From UMGS1613 sp963616135 (GTDB lineage: Bacteria > Bacillota_I > Bacilli_A > RF39 > UBA660), in assembly GCA_963616135.1 (NCBI GenBank), contig CAVEJT010000004.1, positions 1 through 35,403 of the forward strand: a DNA stretch of 35,403 nt. Direction: 5' to 3'. The first letter of the stretch is position 1. Each line of letters opens with the position of its first letter. Positions 15,550 to 23,205 of this stretch are shown here, piece after piece. The notes below the pieces were generated by a model. That model saw nothing but the letters and a program-made list of their open reading frames with translations, ran no database searches and was not told the origin of the DNA. The position numbers were made by a program, and so were the translations under genes.

Positions 15550-16092
15550 ATGAAAAATAATAAAGAGTTAATAATTGTTTGTTCAAAGAATAAGGCAAAA
15601 AATAGTGCAGTAGAAAGTGTTATAAAAAACTATATTCAAGAATTTGAAATTATATCACTAGAAACAAATTCAAATGTATCAGAAACACCCATAGGTGATG
15701 AAGAGGGTATTTTAGGCTGTTTAAACAGAATTAAAGATGCTTTAACACAAAATGATAATGGAAATCTTTATGTAGCAATGGAAGGAATTTTAGATAAAAA
15801 CAAGTATGGATCATTTCTTTGTGGATGGACAGTTATATATAATAAAGATTTAGATGAATATTACTATGGATGTAGTGCTAAAATAAAAATTCCAGATGAA
15901 ATAATAAAAAATACTACAAAAGATGAAAGATTATCAAACGTTGTCGCACAATTTATAGGTAGTACAGATAAAGAAGTTAGTTTACTTGGAACAAATGGCA
16001 TGCTAACACATGGGGCATATACTAGAACTGATGAATTCATTGATTCTGTTTTATGTGCTATATCTAGTAAGTATCAAAAAATAAAAAAATAG
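15550..16092 (+). CDS. DUF84/YjjX-type inosine/xanthosine triphosphatase
   Basis: This family hydrolyses non-canonical purine triphosphates such as ITP and XTP, protecting nucleic acids from deaminated bases. The 180-residue product follows the family plan: a start with SKNKAKNSAVESVI, then VSETPIGDEEGILGCLNRI, YVAMEGI with the active-site Glu region, and a C-terminal TRTDEFIDSVLCA helix. ATG 15550 follows AGGAGTAAG. It is the first of two unrelated NTP-sanitising genes in the window, the other being the HAM1-like gene at 33949. Confidence 0.75.
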   Translation: MKNNKELIIVCSKNKAKNSAVESVIKNYIQEFEIISLETNSNVSETPIGDEEGILGCLNRIKDALTQNDNGNLYVAMEGILDKNKYGSFLCGWTVIYNKDLDEYYYGCSAKIKIPDEIIKNTTKDERLSNVVAQFIGSTDKEVSLLGTNGMLTHGAYTRTDEFIDSVLCAISSKYQKIKK

Positions 16093-16116
16093 GGTACCAT
16101 AAGGTATCCTTTAATA

Positions 16117-16182
16117 TTATCTTTTGTAATAATCAAAAAATTCCCAGATAATATAAAATAAAAATTTAAAATAATTAAACAT
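16117..16182 (-). CDS. Putative 21-residue aromatic-hydrophobic micropeptide
   Basis: On the minus strand, ATG at 16182 is preceded by a strong AAAGGAGAGG site at correct spacing and encodes MFNYFKFLFYIIWEFFDYYKR. This is dominated by Phe, Tyr and Ile with a Lys-Arg end, so it could be membrane-inserted. An 8-bp hairpin (16195-16217) lies just upstream in its putative 5' leader. I do not recognise it. It is proposed mainly because of the ribosome binding site; with so short a frame, chance is a real possibility. Confidence 0.35.
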   Translation of the reverse strand: MFNYFKFLFYIIWEFFDYYKR

Positions 16183-16194
16183 TGCCTCTCCTTT

Positions 16195-16217
16195 CTATAG
16201 AGTAAAACTCTCTACAG
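16195..16217 (-). promoter_or_regulatory. Hairpin in the putative leader of the micropeptide ORF
   Basis: CTATAGAG (16195-16202) pairs with CTCTACAG (16210-16217), with one G-U pair and a 7-nt loop. It lies 4 bp from the ribosome binding site on the minus strand and has no T-tract in that direction. The remaining gap to 16404 is A+T-rich, and I see no gene in it. Confidence 0.4.
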
Positions 16218-16404
16218 TTATTATTCTATAAAACTTTTAAATTTCCTTTTTTTACTTAAAAATAGATAAAAGTGATTTTTGGAACGTAAAAATTTGAATT
16301 TAGCGTAATTTTTTGTCGATTTTAAAATAAATGTGTTAAGGTAAGTATAGCTAAAAGTGGTATTTAATCTAATTAATTTTTCTTTTGTTTAGAAAGGAGT
16401 ACAT

Positions 16405-16905
16405 ATGAAAAAAATATTTTTTATACTGTGTTGTGTAATCTTATTTCCTATTAATGTTTTAGCAAGAAGAGGGTGCTGTTCTCATCATGGAGGTGTAGCG
16501 GGGTGTGGAGCAAATGGAAGACAAATATGTAATGATGGGACATATAGCCCATCTTGTACATGTGAATATTACAATCCTGTGGTCAACGAAATAATATATG
16601 GCTGTACAGATTCAGAAGCAAATAATTATAATGCAAATGCTACAGATGATGATGGTACCTGTACTTATGATATTTATGGTTGCATGGATTTGACGGCAAA
16701 TAATTATAATAAATTTGCAACTATAGATGATCATTCTTGTCAATATGATGAGAATATTCAAAACCAAACTGAAGATGATTATGATGAATTAAAAGAAAAT
16801 GATAACGATAATGACACTGATGAATCATCAGCAATAATTATTTTAGTAATTGTTTTTATAATATATATTGGTAGTTGTAGTTTAAATATAAGGAAGATGA
16901 AATGA
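16405..16905 (+). CDS. Cys-rich secreted surface protein with two GCxD repeats and a C-terminal anchor
   Basis: The 166-residue product has a clear signal peptide (cleavage probably near NVLA-RR) and a His/Cys-rich domain (RRGCCSHHGG to SPSCTC) resembling small extracellular domains of unknown function. Two tandem repeats follow, of the form GCTDSEANNYNANATDDDGTC, the second beginning GCMDLTANNYN, which resemble the Asp/Asn-rich calcium-binding-like repeats common in secreted proteins of Bacteroidota. An acidic linker and a C-terminal hydrophobic helix (AIIILVIVFIIYIGSCSL) follow. It should be exposed and membrane-held, possibly metal- or disulfide-stabilised. Its ribosome binding site is AGAAAGGAG. 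Function unknown. Confidence 0.7.
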   Translation: MKKIFFILCCVILFPINVLARRGCCSHHGGVAGCGANGRQICNDGTYSPSCTCEYYNPVVNEIIYGCTDSEANNYNANATDDDGTCTYDIYGCMDLTANNYNKFATIDDHSCQYDENIQNQTEDDYDELKENDNDNDTDESSAIIILVIVFIIYIGSCSLNIRKMK

Positions 16906-16988
16906 AAATAAAATAATTTCTGTTTGTACTTTTTAATATAAAATCACTAAATTAGTTATAAATCATACTATATTTTAGGAGTGATAAT

Positions 16989-17270
16989 ATGGCAAAAGTT
17001 GTGATTGATGCAGGACACGGTGGGGAAGATCCGGGTGCTAGTGGTAATGGAATTATTGAAAAAGAATATACTTTAAAAATATCAGAATATATATATAACA
17101 GATTGAAAGACTTAGGGCTTGATGTAAAGATGACTAGAACCACAGATGAAACTTTAAGTCCTACTGAAAGAGTAAAAAGAGTATTAGATGCATTTGGTAA
17201 TAGTGGTGATGTAATAGTGGTTTCTAATCACATAAATGCAGGAGGTCGAGCAGTTAAGTTGTTAATCTAA
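16989..17270 (+). pseudogene. N-acetylmuramoyl-L-alanine amidase, N-terminal half, split by the integrated element
   Basis: ATG 16989, with AGGAGTGAT upstream, opens an Amidase_3 domain: VVIDAGHGG with zinc ligand H10, GIIEKEY with E24, and NHINAGG with H81. Homology stops at G86 (codon ending 17246). The seven residues after it (RAVKLLI) belong to the element, and TAA ends the frame. The catalytic Glu lies in the other half at 26324-27253, so this fragment should be inactive. Joined at the shared GAGGT core, the two halves read in frame through AGG-GDGAEVIYALRN. The intact enzyme would cleave the amide bond between muramic acid and L-alanine in peptidoglycan. Confidence 0.88.
17242..17246 (+). 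other. attL core (GAGGT)
   Basis: The left junction lies at codons G85-G86 of the amidase gene, in GCAGGAGGTCGAGC. Bases to the left belong to the gene; those to the right (CGAGCAGTTAAG) belong to the element. Confidence 0.8.
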
Positions 17271-17318
17271 ATAGGTTAAAAAGTTAATATTTAATTGTAA
17301 AAATTTAAAAAGTGTATC

Positions 17319-17330
17319 TAATAGCTATTA
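17319..17330. promoter_or_regulatory. Perfect 12-bp palindrome at the methyltransferase promoter
   Basis: TAATAGCTATTA is its own reverse complement and overlaps the expected -35 position of the promoter whose extended -10 (TGATATAAT, 17346-17354) precedes the methyltransferase gene. It is a natural operator candidate. No separate controller gene is visible in the element. Confidence 0.45.
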
Positions 17331-17345
17331 AAAAAAAGCAAATCA

Positions 17346-17354
17346 TGATATAAT
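17346..17354 (+). promoter_or_regulatory. Extended -10 promoter of the restriction-like operon
   Basis: TGA directly followed by TATAAT (17349-17354) lies 32 bp before ATG 17387. The -35 region (TATTAA, 17326-17331) is poor and overlaps the palindrome. Confidence 0.6.
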
Positions 17355-17386
17355 TATTCTAGTAAAATGTCTTAAAGGTGATTATT

Positions 17387-18604
17387 ATGAAGTATATAGA
17401 TTTATTTTGCGGAATTGGAGGCTTTCATCAAGGAATAGAAAGAATTTTCCCTGATTCTAAATGCATTTTTGCGTCTGATTTTGATTTTCCAGTGTCTGAG
17501 GTTTACAAAAATACTTATGGTATTGATTGTTACAATAACATCAAATTGGAAGAAACACATAGAAAGTTAGAGCAAAAAGTTGTTGAAAACGGAGGTAGTT
17601 TTGATGTACTTTTTGCAGGCTTTCCGTGTCAATCTTTTTCTAAGGCTGGAAATCAACTAGGATTCAAAGATACTAATAAGGGAATACTTTTTTTTCAAGT
17701 GGCTGATATATTAGAAAAATATCATCCAAAATTTGCAATTTTAGAAAATGTTAGAAATCTTGTTTCACATGATAAAGGTAAAACTTGGTTGAGAATAAAG
17801 GCTGAATTAGAACGTATAGGTTATGTTGTTGATAAACATATGATTAGTCCACATTATTTAGGTATTCCACAATTAAGGGAAAGGATTTTTATTGTTTGTG
17901 TATATGATCCAAATCACAAAATTGATAAAATTAATATTAAATGGCCTGAGAAAAAAAATTTAAATACATACAATTTTGAAGGAAAAAGCATAGATGAATA
18001 CTTGGACAAAAACGTCGATGCTAAATATTATATAGATAATGAAAAGATAAAAATAATTAATATATGGGAAGAATTACGTGTTTCAATAAAGTGTAATGGC
18101 GGCAATTTTATTTCTCCAATTTGGTCATATTATTTAAATGATAAACCAATTCCTAAAAGTTATCCTGAGTGGAAGAAAAAACTTATTGAAAAAAATAAAA
18201 AATTTTATTTTGAAAATAGAGAAATAATCGATGCTTGGAAGGAAAAATATGATTCATTAAAATTTACTGCTAGGTCTAATAGAAAATTTGAATGGAACGC
18301 TAATACTTCTATTGACAGTGTATGGGATGGGATTATTCAATTTAGACCTTCTGGTATACGAGTGAAAAATAATAAATGTTTCCCAACATTTGTTGCAATT
18401 AATCAGACACCTATTATAGGTAAATATAAAAGATATATTACACCTTTGGAAATTTCAAGACTATATGGATTTAATAATTTGATTTTGAATAAAAATGATG
18501 ATCAACAGTCATATAAACAATTAGGCAATACAGTTTGCGTTGATATTGTTGCTTATGTGATAAATGAATTTATAAAAAATTATAATGATGGGGGAGAAGT
18601 ATGA
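17387..18604 (+). CDS. DNA (cytosine-5) methyltransferase
   Basis: This enzyme transfers methyl from SAM to C5 of cytosine in DNA. Motifs appear in canonical order: I DLFCGIGGFHQG, IV GFPCQSFSKAG with catalytic C81, VI ENVRNL, VIII PQLRERIFIV, and X QLGNTVCVD near the C-terminus. The region between VIII and IX (about residues 185-320) is the target-recognition domain and determines a specificity I cannot predict. ATG 17387 follows AAAGGTG; the GTG at 17378 is part of that site. The length is 405 residues. As first gene of the operon it would be made before the nucleases, as expected for self-protection. It overlaps the next gene by ATGA. Confidence 0.93.
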   Translation: MKYIDLFCGIGGFHQGIERIFPDSKCIFASDFDFPVSEVYKNTYGIDCYNNIKLEETHRKLEQKVVENGGSFDVLFAGFPCQSFSKAGNQLGFKDTNKGILFFQVADILEKYHPKFAILENVRNLVSHDKGKTWLRIKAELERIGYVVDKHMISPHYLGIPQLRERIFIVCVYDPNHKIDKINIKWPEKKNLNTYNFEGKSIDEYLDKNVDAKYYIDNEKIKIINIWEELRVSIKCNGGNFISPIWSYYLNDKPIPKSYPEWKKKLIEKNKKFYFENREIIDAWKEKYDSLKFTARSNRKFEWNANTSIDSVWDGIIQFRPSGIRVKNNKCFPTFVAINQTPIIGKYKRYITPLEISRLYGFNNLILNKNDDQQSYKQLGNTVCVDIVAYVINEFIKNYNDGGEV

Positions 18605-20118
18605 TAGAACAAATTGATATTACACCATCTACGGGGGTATATGGTACATATAAAAGATTAAGTTATAAACCATGGTATGCAATTGCAGAGTTTGTAGATA
18701 ATTCTACGCAAAGTTATTATGATCATAAAGAAGAATTAAAATCACAAGAAGGATTCAAAAAATTATATATAAATATAAATTATAGTTTAGAAAACGATTT
18801 TTTAGAGATTACAGATACTGCTTATGGTATGGATTTTTATGATTTTAAAAGAGCATTAATACTTGATAAACCGCCAAAAAATAATACGGGAAGAAATGAG
18901 TTTGGTATGGGTTTAAAAACAGCTGCTTGCTGGTTTGGTAATTTATGGTCTGTCGAAACTACAAGATTAGGTTCAAATGAAAAATTTAAAGCTACTATAG
19001 ATGTTTTTGATTTACAAGAAAATAATACTAGTAATATAGATTATTCAACAAGTTATGTTGATGAAAAAGAACATTATACAAAAATTTATATTACTGGTCT
19101 TAACCAAAAAATGGTAAAGAAAACACTATCAAGAATTAAAGAACAATTGTCCAGTATATATAGAAACGATATACGAAATGGTGAAATAGAGATTATTTGG
19201 AATGGTGAGTCTTTGGTTTACACTGATCCTAGTATTCTTGTCGAAACGTTAGAAGATGGCTCTTTTACAGAGTGGAAAAAGAATATAGATTTTGATGTGA
19301 TTTCATCTAATGGTAAAGAATATTATGTTGATGGTTGGATTGGAATAATGGATCCAGGAAGTACTAGTAATGCAGGATTTACGCTTATGCGTAGAGGTAG
19401 AGTTATTATTGGTGGGCCTGGTGAAAACTACAGACCTGATGAAATATTTGGAAAGTCAAATTCGTTTACTTATCAGAGATTATTTGGAGAAATTAATTTA
19501 GATAATTGGGAAGTTACACAAGCAAAAGATGGATTTGATTGGAATAATGGTTTAGAAGAATTATTAATTGAAAATTTACTTCGTGTTTCTAGTGAATTTA
19601 GGTATAAAGCCGAAAATTATAGAAAAAATTTGAGCAAAAAAATAGCTGATATAACTGAAGAAGAAAAAAGTGATATTGCGTCTGAAACAGTTAGCAATAT
19701 AACGTCTGCTATTTATGAAATAAATGAAGAGCCTATAATATATGATCATGTAAATAAGGTGGAGACAATTTCGGCCTTAGAAATTCCTGAAGAAAAAACT
19801 CAAGAAATGTACTCATATTCTGTTGATGATTATGATTTAACAGTTAAATGGTATAGCGATAACGAAAATGGAGCATGGATTACTACAAAGGAATTATCGG
19901 ATAATAGGATAGAAATATCTTTAAATATACGTCATGCATTTTTTGTACCATATATCAATGATACTAATTTTTTGAAAATTATGAATAAATTAGCTTGTGC
20001 CATGATTATAGCTGAAAGAAATGCAAAAAAAGTTTCAAAAAATCCAGATGGTTCTGTTGATCCTTCAGATATTAGAACCTATATGAATAAACTATTAGAT
20101 AAATTATCAAAAAAATGA
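18601..20118 (+). CDS. GHKL-fold ATPase, MORC/MutL-like
   Basis: GHKL ATPases dimerise on ATP binding and act as clamps or switches. The 505-residue protein has the N-box (AEFVDNST, E30 to N34), the DxGxG-type G1 box as DTAYGM (D72 to M77) and the G2 box as GRNEFGMGLKTAA (97-109). There is no phosphotransfer His or receiver domain, so it is not a two-component kinase. The middle region (YVDGWIGIMDPGS, TLMRRGRVIIGGPG) fits the S5-like transducer domain. GHKL proteins of this type were described in restriction islands related to eukaryotic MORC proteins (Iyer et al. 2008). It sits between the methyltransferase and Z1 genes, consistent with an ATP-gated DNA clamp; that role is inference. Confidence 0.85.
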   Translation: MIEQIDITPSTGVYGTYKRLSYKPWYAIAEFVDNSTQSYYDHKEELKSQEGFKKLYININYSLENDFLEITDTAYGMDFYDFKRALILDKPPKNNTGRNEFGMGLKTAACWFGNLWSVETTRLGSNEKFKATIDVFDLQENNTSNIDYSTSYVDEKEHYTKIYITGLNQKMVKKTLSRIKEQLSSIYRNDIRNGEIEIIWNGESLVYTDPSILVETLEDGSFTEWKKNIDFDVISSNGKEYYVDGWIGIMDPGSTSNAGFTLMRRGRVIIGGPGENYRPDEIFGKSNSFTYQRLFGEINLDNWEVTQAKDGFDWNNGLEELLIENLLRVSSEFRYKAENYRKNLSKKIADITEEEKSDIASETVSNITSAIYEINEEPIIYDHVNKVETISALEIPEEKTQEMYSYSVDDYDLTVKWYSDNENGAWITTKELSDNRIEISLNIRHAFFVPYINDTNFLKIMNKLACAMIIAERNAKKVSKNPDGSVDPSDIRTYMNKLLDKLSKK

Positions 20119-20126
20119 GGTGAATT

Positions 20127-22268
20127 ATGAGAAAAGGAATCGTCGAATTATGTGAAGAAAATAATTGTTTTGATAATTGGGAAGTATATTTAGACGGGAA
20201 AGAAACATCACGTATTAAGAAAAATTTGAATTATATGTCAGAAGATGAAAAATTTGAAACGATTTTGACTGCAGCAAAAATTTTATCTAATTGCCCGAGT
20301 CCGAATTCTAGTGGTGGAAAGAAAACAGGATTAGCAATTGGTAAAATTCAAAGTGGTAAAACTTCTAATTTTATTTCATTAATGGCTTTAGCGTTTGATA
20401 ACAATTATAATATAATTGTTGTATTTGGAGGAACAAAAAATAACTTATTATCTCAAACCGAGGAAAGAATAAGAAAAATGTTTGATATTGATAATAATAA
20501 GCGTGACGATAGAGATGTTGTTGTTTTAAGTACTACTAATAAATTTGATTCTATAAGTCCTGAGCAATTGAATAGGATGTATAATAGCGGCAGAAAAATA
20601 ATAATAGTCGCTTTAAAACATCAAAAACATATTAAGAATGTTAAGTCATACATTACGGATGCAAATTTGGATAAAAAACCAATATTGTTAATAGACGATG
20701 AAGGTGATCAAGCATCGTTAAATGCAAAAGTTGTACATAACGAAAAAACAGTTATATATAATGAATTGTTGCAATTAAAAGAGGGCTTAAATCATGTTTG
20801 TTTTATTTCGATTACTGCTACTCCACAAGCTAATTTGCTAATTGATACTATAGATAGTTTATCTCCAGATTTTTGCCAATTAGTTGAGCCCGGAAAAGAA
20901 TATACCGGTGGAGCTATGTTTCATGGAGATAATCAAGATTTTTACGTTATTGAATTACCCGAAGATGAAACTGAAATGTTAGAAGGAGATGGTGTTCCTG
21001 AATCATTCTATAATTCTTTAGGAGTATTTTTTGTTGGGAGTATTATTAGAAAATTTAGAAATGATGGTAAAAATCATGTTATGTTAATTCATCCTAGCCA
21101 AAAGAAATTTGATCACAAAGAGGTAGAAAAAAAGGTAAATTTAATACTTGAAAATTGGCTAAATAGTTCGGAACAAGATCATTCAGAAAATGGCTATCAA
21201 AAACTGAGTGAATATTTAAAATATGGTTATGATGAATTATCACGAACTGTTGATGATATGCCAGAATTCCAATTGATTTTAGATAATATAAATGATCAAT
21301 TAAATGATTCACGTGTTCTTGTAGTAAACAGTGATAAAAATACAGATATAGATTACTATAAGACACGAAATATTATTATTGTTGGAGGTAATTTAGTAGA
21401 ACGTGGGTTAACAATTAATGATTTGGGTGTTACCTACATCGTTAGAAGAAGTAAATCAAGAGCGAATGCTGATGTAGTAGAACAGAGAGCTAGATGGTTT
21501 GGATATAGAAAAAAATATTTTGACTTGTGTAGAGTTTATTGTACTAAGCAAATTAAGGAAGACTTTTCTAATCTTTTAAGTCACGAAGATGATATATGGG
21601 GTTGGATTAAGTATTGTAAAAAAAATAACATCAGAATAAAAGACATGCCAAGATTGTTTGAACTTGATAATAATTTAAATCCTACAAGAAAAGCTGTTGT
21701 TCCTAATGTAGATGAAATAAAATTTGGTATATGGACTGAACAAAAAAAGATTAATATTAATCAAAATTATTTACTAGAATTAAATAATGCTTGGAATGAT
21801 TTATTATCAAAATATGAATATAATGATGTAACATACGGTAATTTAACGCATAGAAAATATATTAAAATTCCATTATCAGATATTAATACTATTATTTCTA
21901 AGTATTATATTAATGATATAGGATTTAATTATAAATATCCATATGCTGTTGAGCAAATGAATATACAAGATGGTGCTAATCCTTGTGTTACAGTTCTTAA
22001 GATGAGAATTAAAAGTGGTGAAGAGCGTAGTTTTGATGACAATAATTCAATAACATCAAATCTTATGCAAGGACATTCACAAAATAGATATATCAGTGAT
22101 CCATTATATTATCCTGGTGATAGATATATATGTTTGAATGAAACTCAATTGCAAATTCATTTAGTTCATCCTAGAATTAAGGATACTGTTTTGAGTGATA
22201 TAACAATACCTATGATAGCATTTTATTCTCCTGTTACAAATGCAAAAAGAATTATTGGGAGGTTGTGA
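20127..22268 (+). CDS. Z1-domain superfamily II helicase-like ATPase
   Basis: The 713-residue protein has helicase motifs: Walker A GKIQSGKT (72-79), Walker B as LLIDDEGDQA (D190-D194), motif III-like ISITATPQANLL, and a C-terminal RecA-like half with GGNLVERGLTI and VEQRARWFGYR (about 452-461) in place of motif VI. These define the Z1 domain, found with restriction genes and MORC-like ATPases. It should use ATP to move on or remodel DNA rather than cut it. It starts 8 bp after the GHKL gene with a GAGGTGA ribosome binding site, and ends 1 bp before the DUF4420-type gene, so all are probably co-expressed. Confidence 0.88.
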   Translation: MRKGIVELCEENNCFDNWEVYLDGKETSRIKKNLNYMSEDEKFETILTAAKILSNCPSPNSSGGKKTGLAIGKIQSGKTSNFISLMALAFDNNYNIIVVFGGTKNNLLSQTEERIRKMFDIDNNKRDDRDVVVLSTTNKFDSISPEQLNRMYNSGRKIIIVALKHQKHIKNVKSYITDANLDKKPILLIDDEGDQASLNAKVVHNEKTVIYNELLQLKEGLNHVCFISITATPQANLLIDTIDSLSPDFCQLVEPGKEYTGGAMFHGDNQDFYVIELPEDETEMLEGDGVPESFYNSLGVFFVGSIIRKFRNDGKNHVMLIHPSQKKFDHKEVEKKVNLILENWLNSSEQDHSENGYQKLSEYLKYGYDELSRTVDDMPEFQLILDNINDQLNDSRVLVVNSDKNTDIDYYKTRNIIIVGGNLVERGLTINDLGVTYIVRRSKSRANADVVEQRARWFGYRKKYFDLCRVYCTKQIKEDFSNLLSHEDDIWGWIKYCKKNNIRIKDMPRLFELDNNLNPTRKAVVPNVDEIKFGIWTEQKKININQNYLLELNNAWNDLLSKYEYNDVTYGNLTHRKYIKIPLSDINTIISKYYINDIGFNYKYPYAVEQMNIQDGANPCVTVLKMRIKSGEERSFDDNNSITSNLMQGHSQNRYISDPLYYPGDRYICLNETQLQIHLVHPRIKDTVLSDITIPMIAFYSPVTNAKRIIGRL

Positions 22269-22269
22269 A

Positions 22270-23205
22270 ATGATTGATAATATTATTGATTTTTTAAAAA
22301 CAAAATATGATGGAGAAGGATATTTTGCACAAGAATTTGAAAACGAAATATTTTTTGGTGTTGATAAAAATGAAAATATAATATGTTTAAAAAAAGTTTA
22401 TGATCAGTTGGAAATGACTAAAATAAAAACTAATTATTTAGAATTATTTCAAAATACCAAAGTTACATTAAATTTGGAAAGTGAATCAATTACTGATTAT
22501 TTTAATGTAATAATATGTAGTAGACAAGAAAAAGAAAATATTGAAACTTTTGTTAGATTGTGTCTTTGTTATTTAACTGATAATGATAATAGTGAAATGT
22601 TGAATTTAATGAGAAATTTAATTGAATTATTTCAAATAAGTTCTACTAAAAACACAGAATATGAAAAAGGTTTATGGGGTGAATTGTTTACAATATATTA
22701 TTTGAAAGATAAATATGATGTTGATATTTCATCTTATTGGCATAATGATTTCTTTTTGAAATATGATTTTTCATTGAATGATCAAACTAAAATAGAGGTA
22801 AAAACAACTTCAAATGTTGCTAGAATTCATAGAGTTAATCATGAACAAGTATTTACAAACAATGATGTTATTTTATCATCTGTTATGGTTCGTAAAGATG
22901 ATAATGGATTAACGGTATTTGACTTGTTCTCAAAAGTAAAAGACTTATTTACAGGTGACTATAATAAAATAGTTGAATATGAAAAAATGCTTCGAAAGAT
23001 AAAAGAGGATGAAGCGGAAAAATTTGAATTAAATTATTCTTATACACACATTAAATTATTTAAAGTTGATTCTATACCAAAGTTTGAAATGAAAGAACCA
23101 GAAGGTGTATATCGCACGGAATATGATATTGACTTATCAAATATAAATGCATTGAATGATTGCGAAATAAAAAATTTTTTTAATGGAGTATTTGAAAATG
23201 AATAA
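22270..23205 (+). CDS. PD-(D/E)XK motif protein, DUF4420 type
   Basis: I start at ATG 22270, which follows GGGAGG; a longer frame from 22240 lies inside the Z1 gene. The 311-residue product contains GLWGELFTIYYL, SYWHND and KYDFSL followed by KIEVKTTS. D166 and E176-V-K178 fit the PD-(D/E)XK nuclease core, with Arg/His residues after it (ARIHRVNHEQ). DUF4420 proteins of this design occur beside Z1 and GHKL genes in restriction islands. It could be a nuclease, a nickase or a structural subunit. It overlaps the next gene by 8 bp. Confidence 0.8.
   Translation: MIDNIIDFLKTKYDGEGYFAQEFENEIFFGVDKNENIICLKKVYDQLEMTKIKTNYLELFQNTKVTLNLESESITDYFNVIICSRQEKENIETFVRLCLCYLTDNDNSEMLNLMRNLIELFQISSTKNTEYEKGLWGELFTIYYLKDKYDVDISSYWHNDFFLKYDFSLNDQTKIEVKTTSNVARIHRVNHEQVFTNNDVILSSVMVRKDDNGLTVFDLFSKVKDLFTGDYNKIVEYEKMLRKIKEDEAEKFELNYSYTHIKLFKVDSIPKFEMKEPEGVYRTEYDIDLSNINALNDCEIKNFFNGVFENE

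Noticed and set aside
16989..17270. Short amidase gene as a complete functional protein
   Set aside because: It lacks the catalytic Glu and the conserved part after NHINAGG, which is found intact 9 kb downstream.
18601..20118. GHKL gene as a sensor histidine kinase
   Set aside because: There is no phosphoacceptor His, membrane sensor or response regulator partner, and the N-box EFVDNS with the S5-like middle domain fits the MORC/MutL type.
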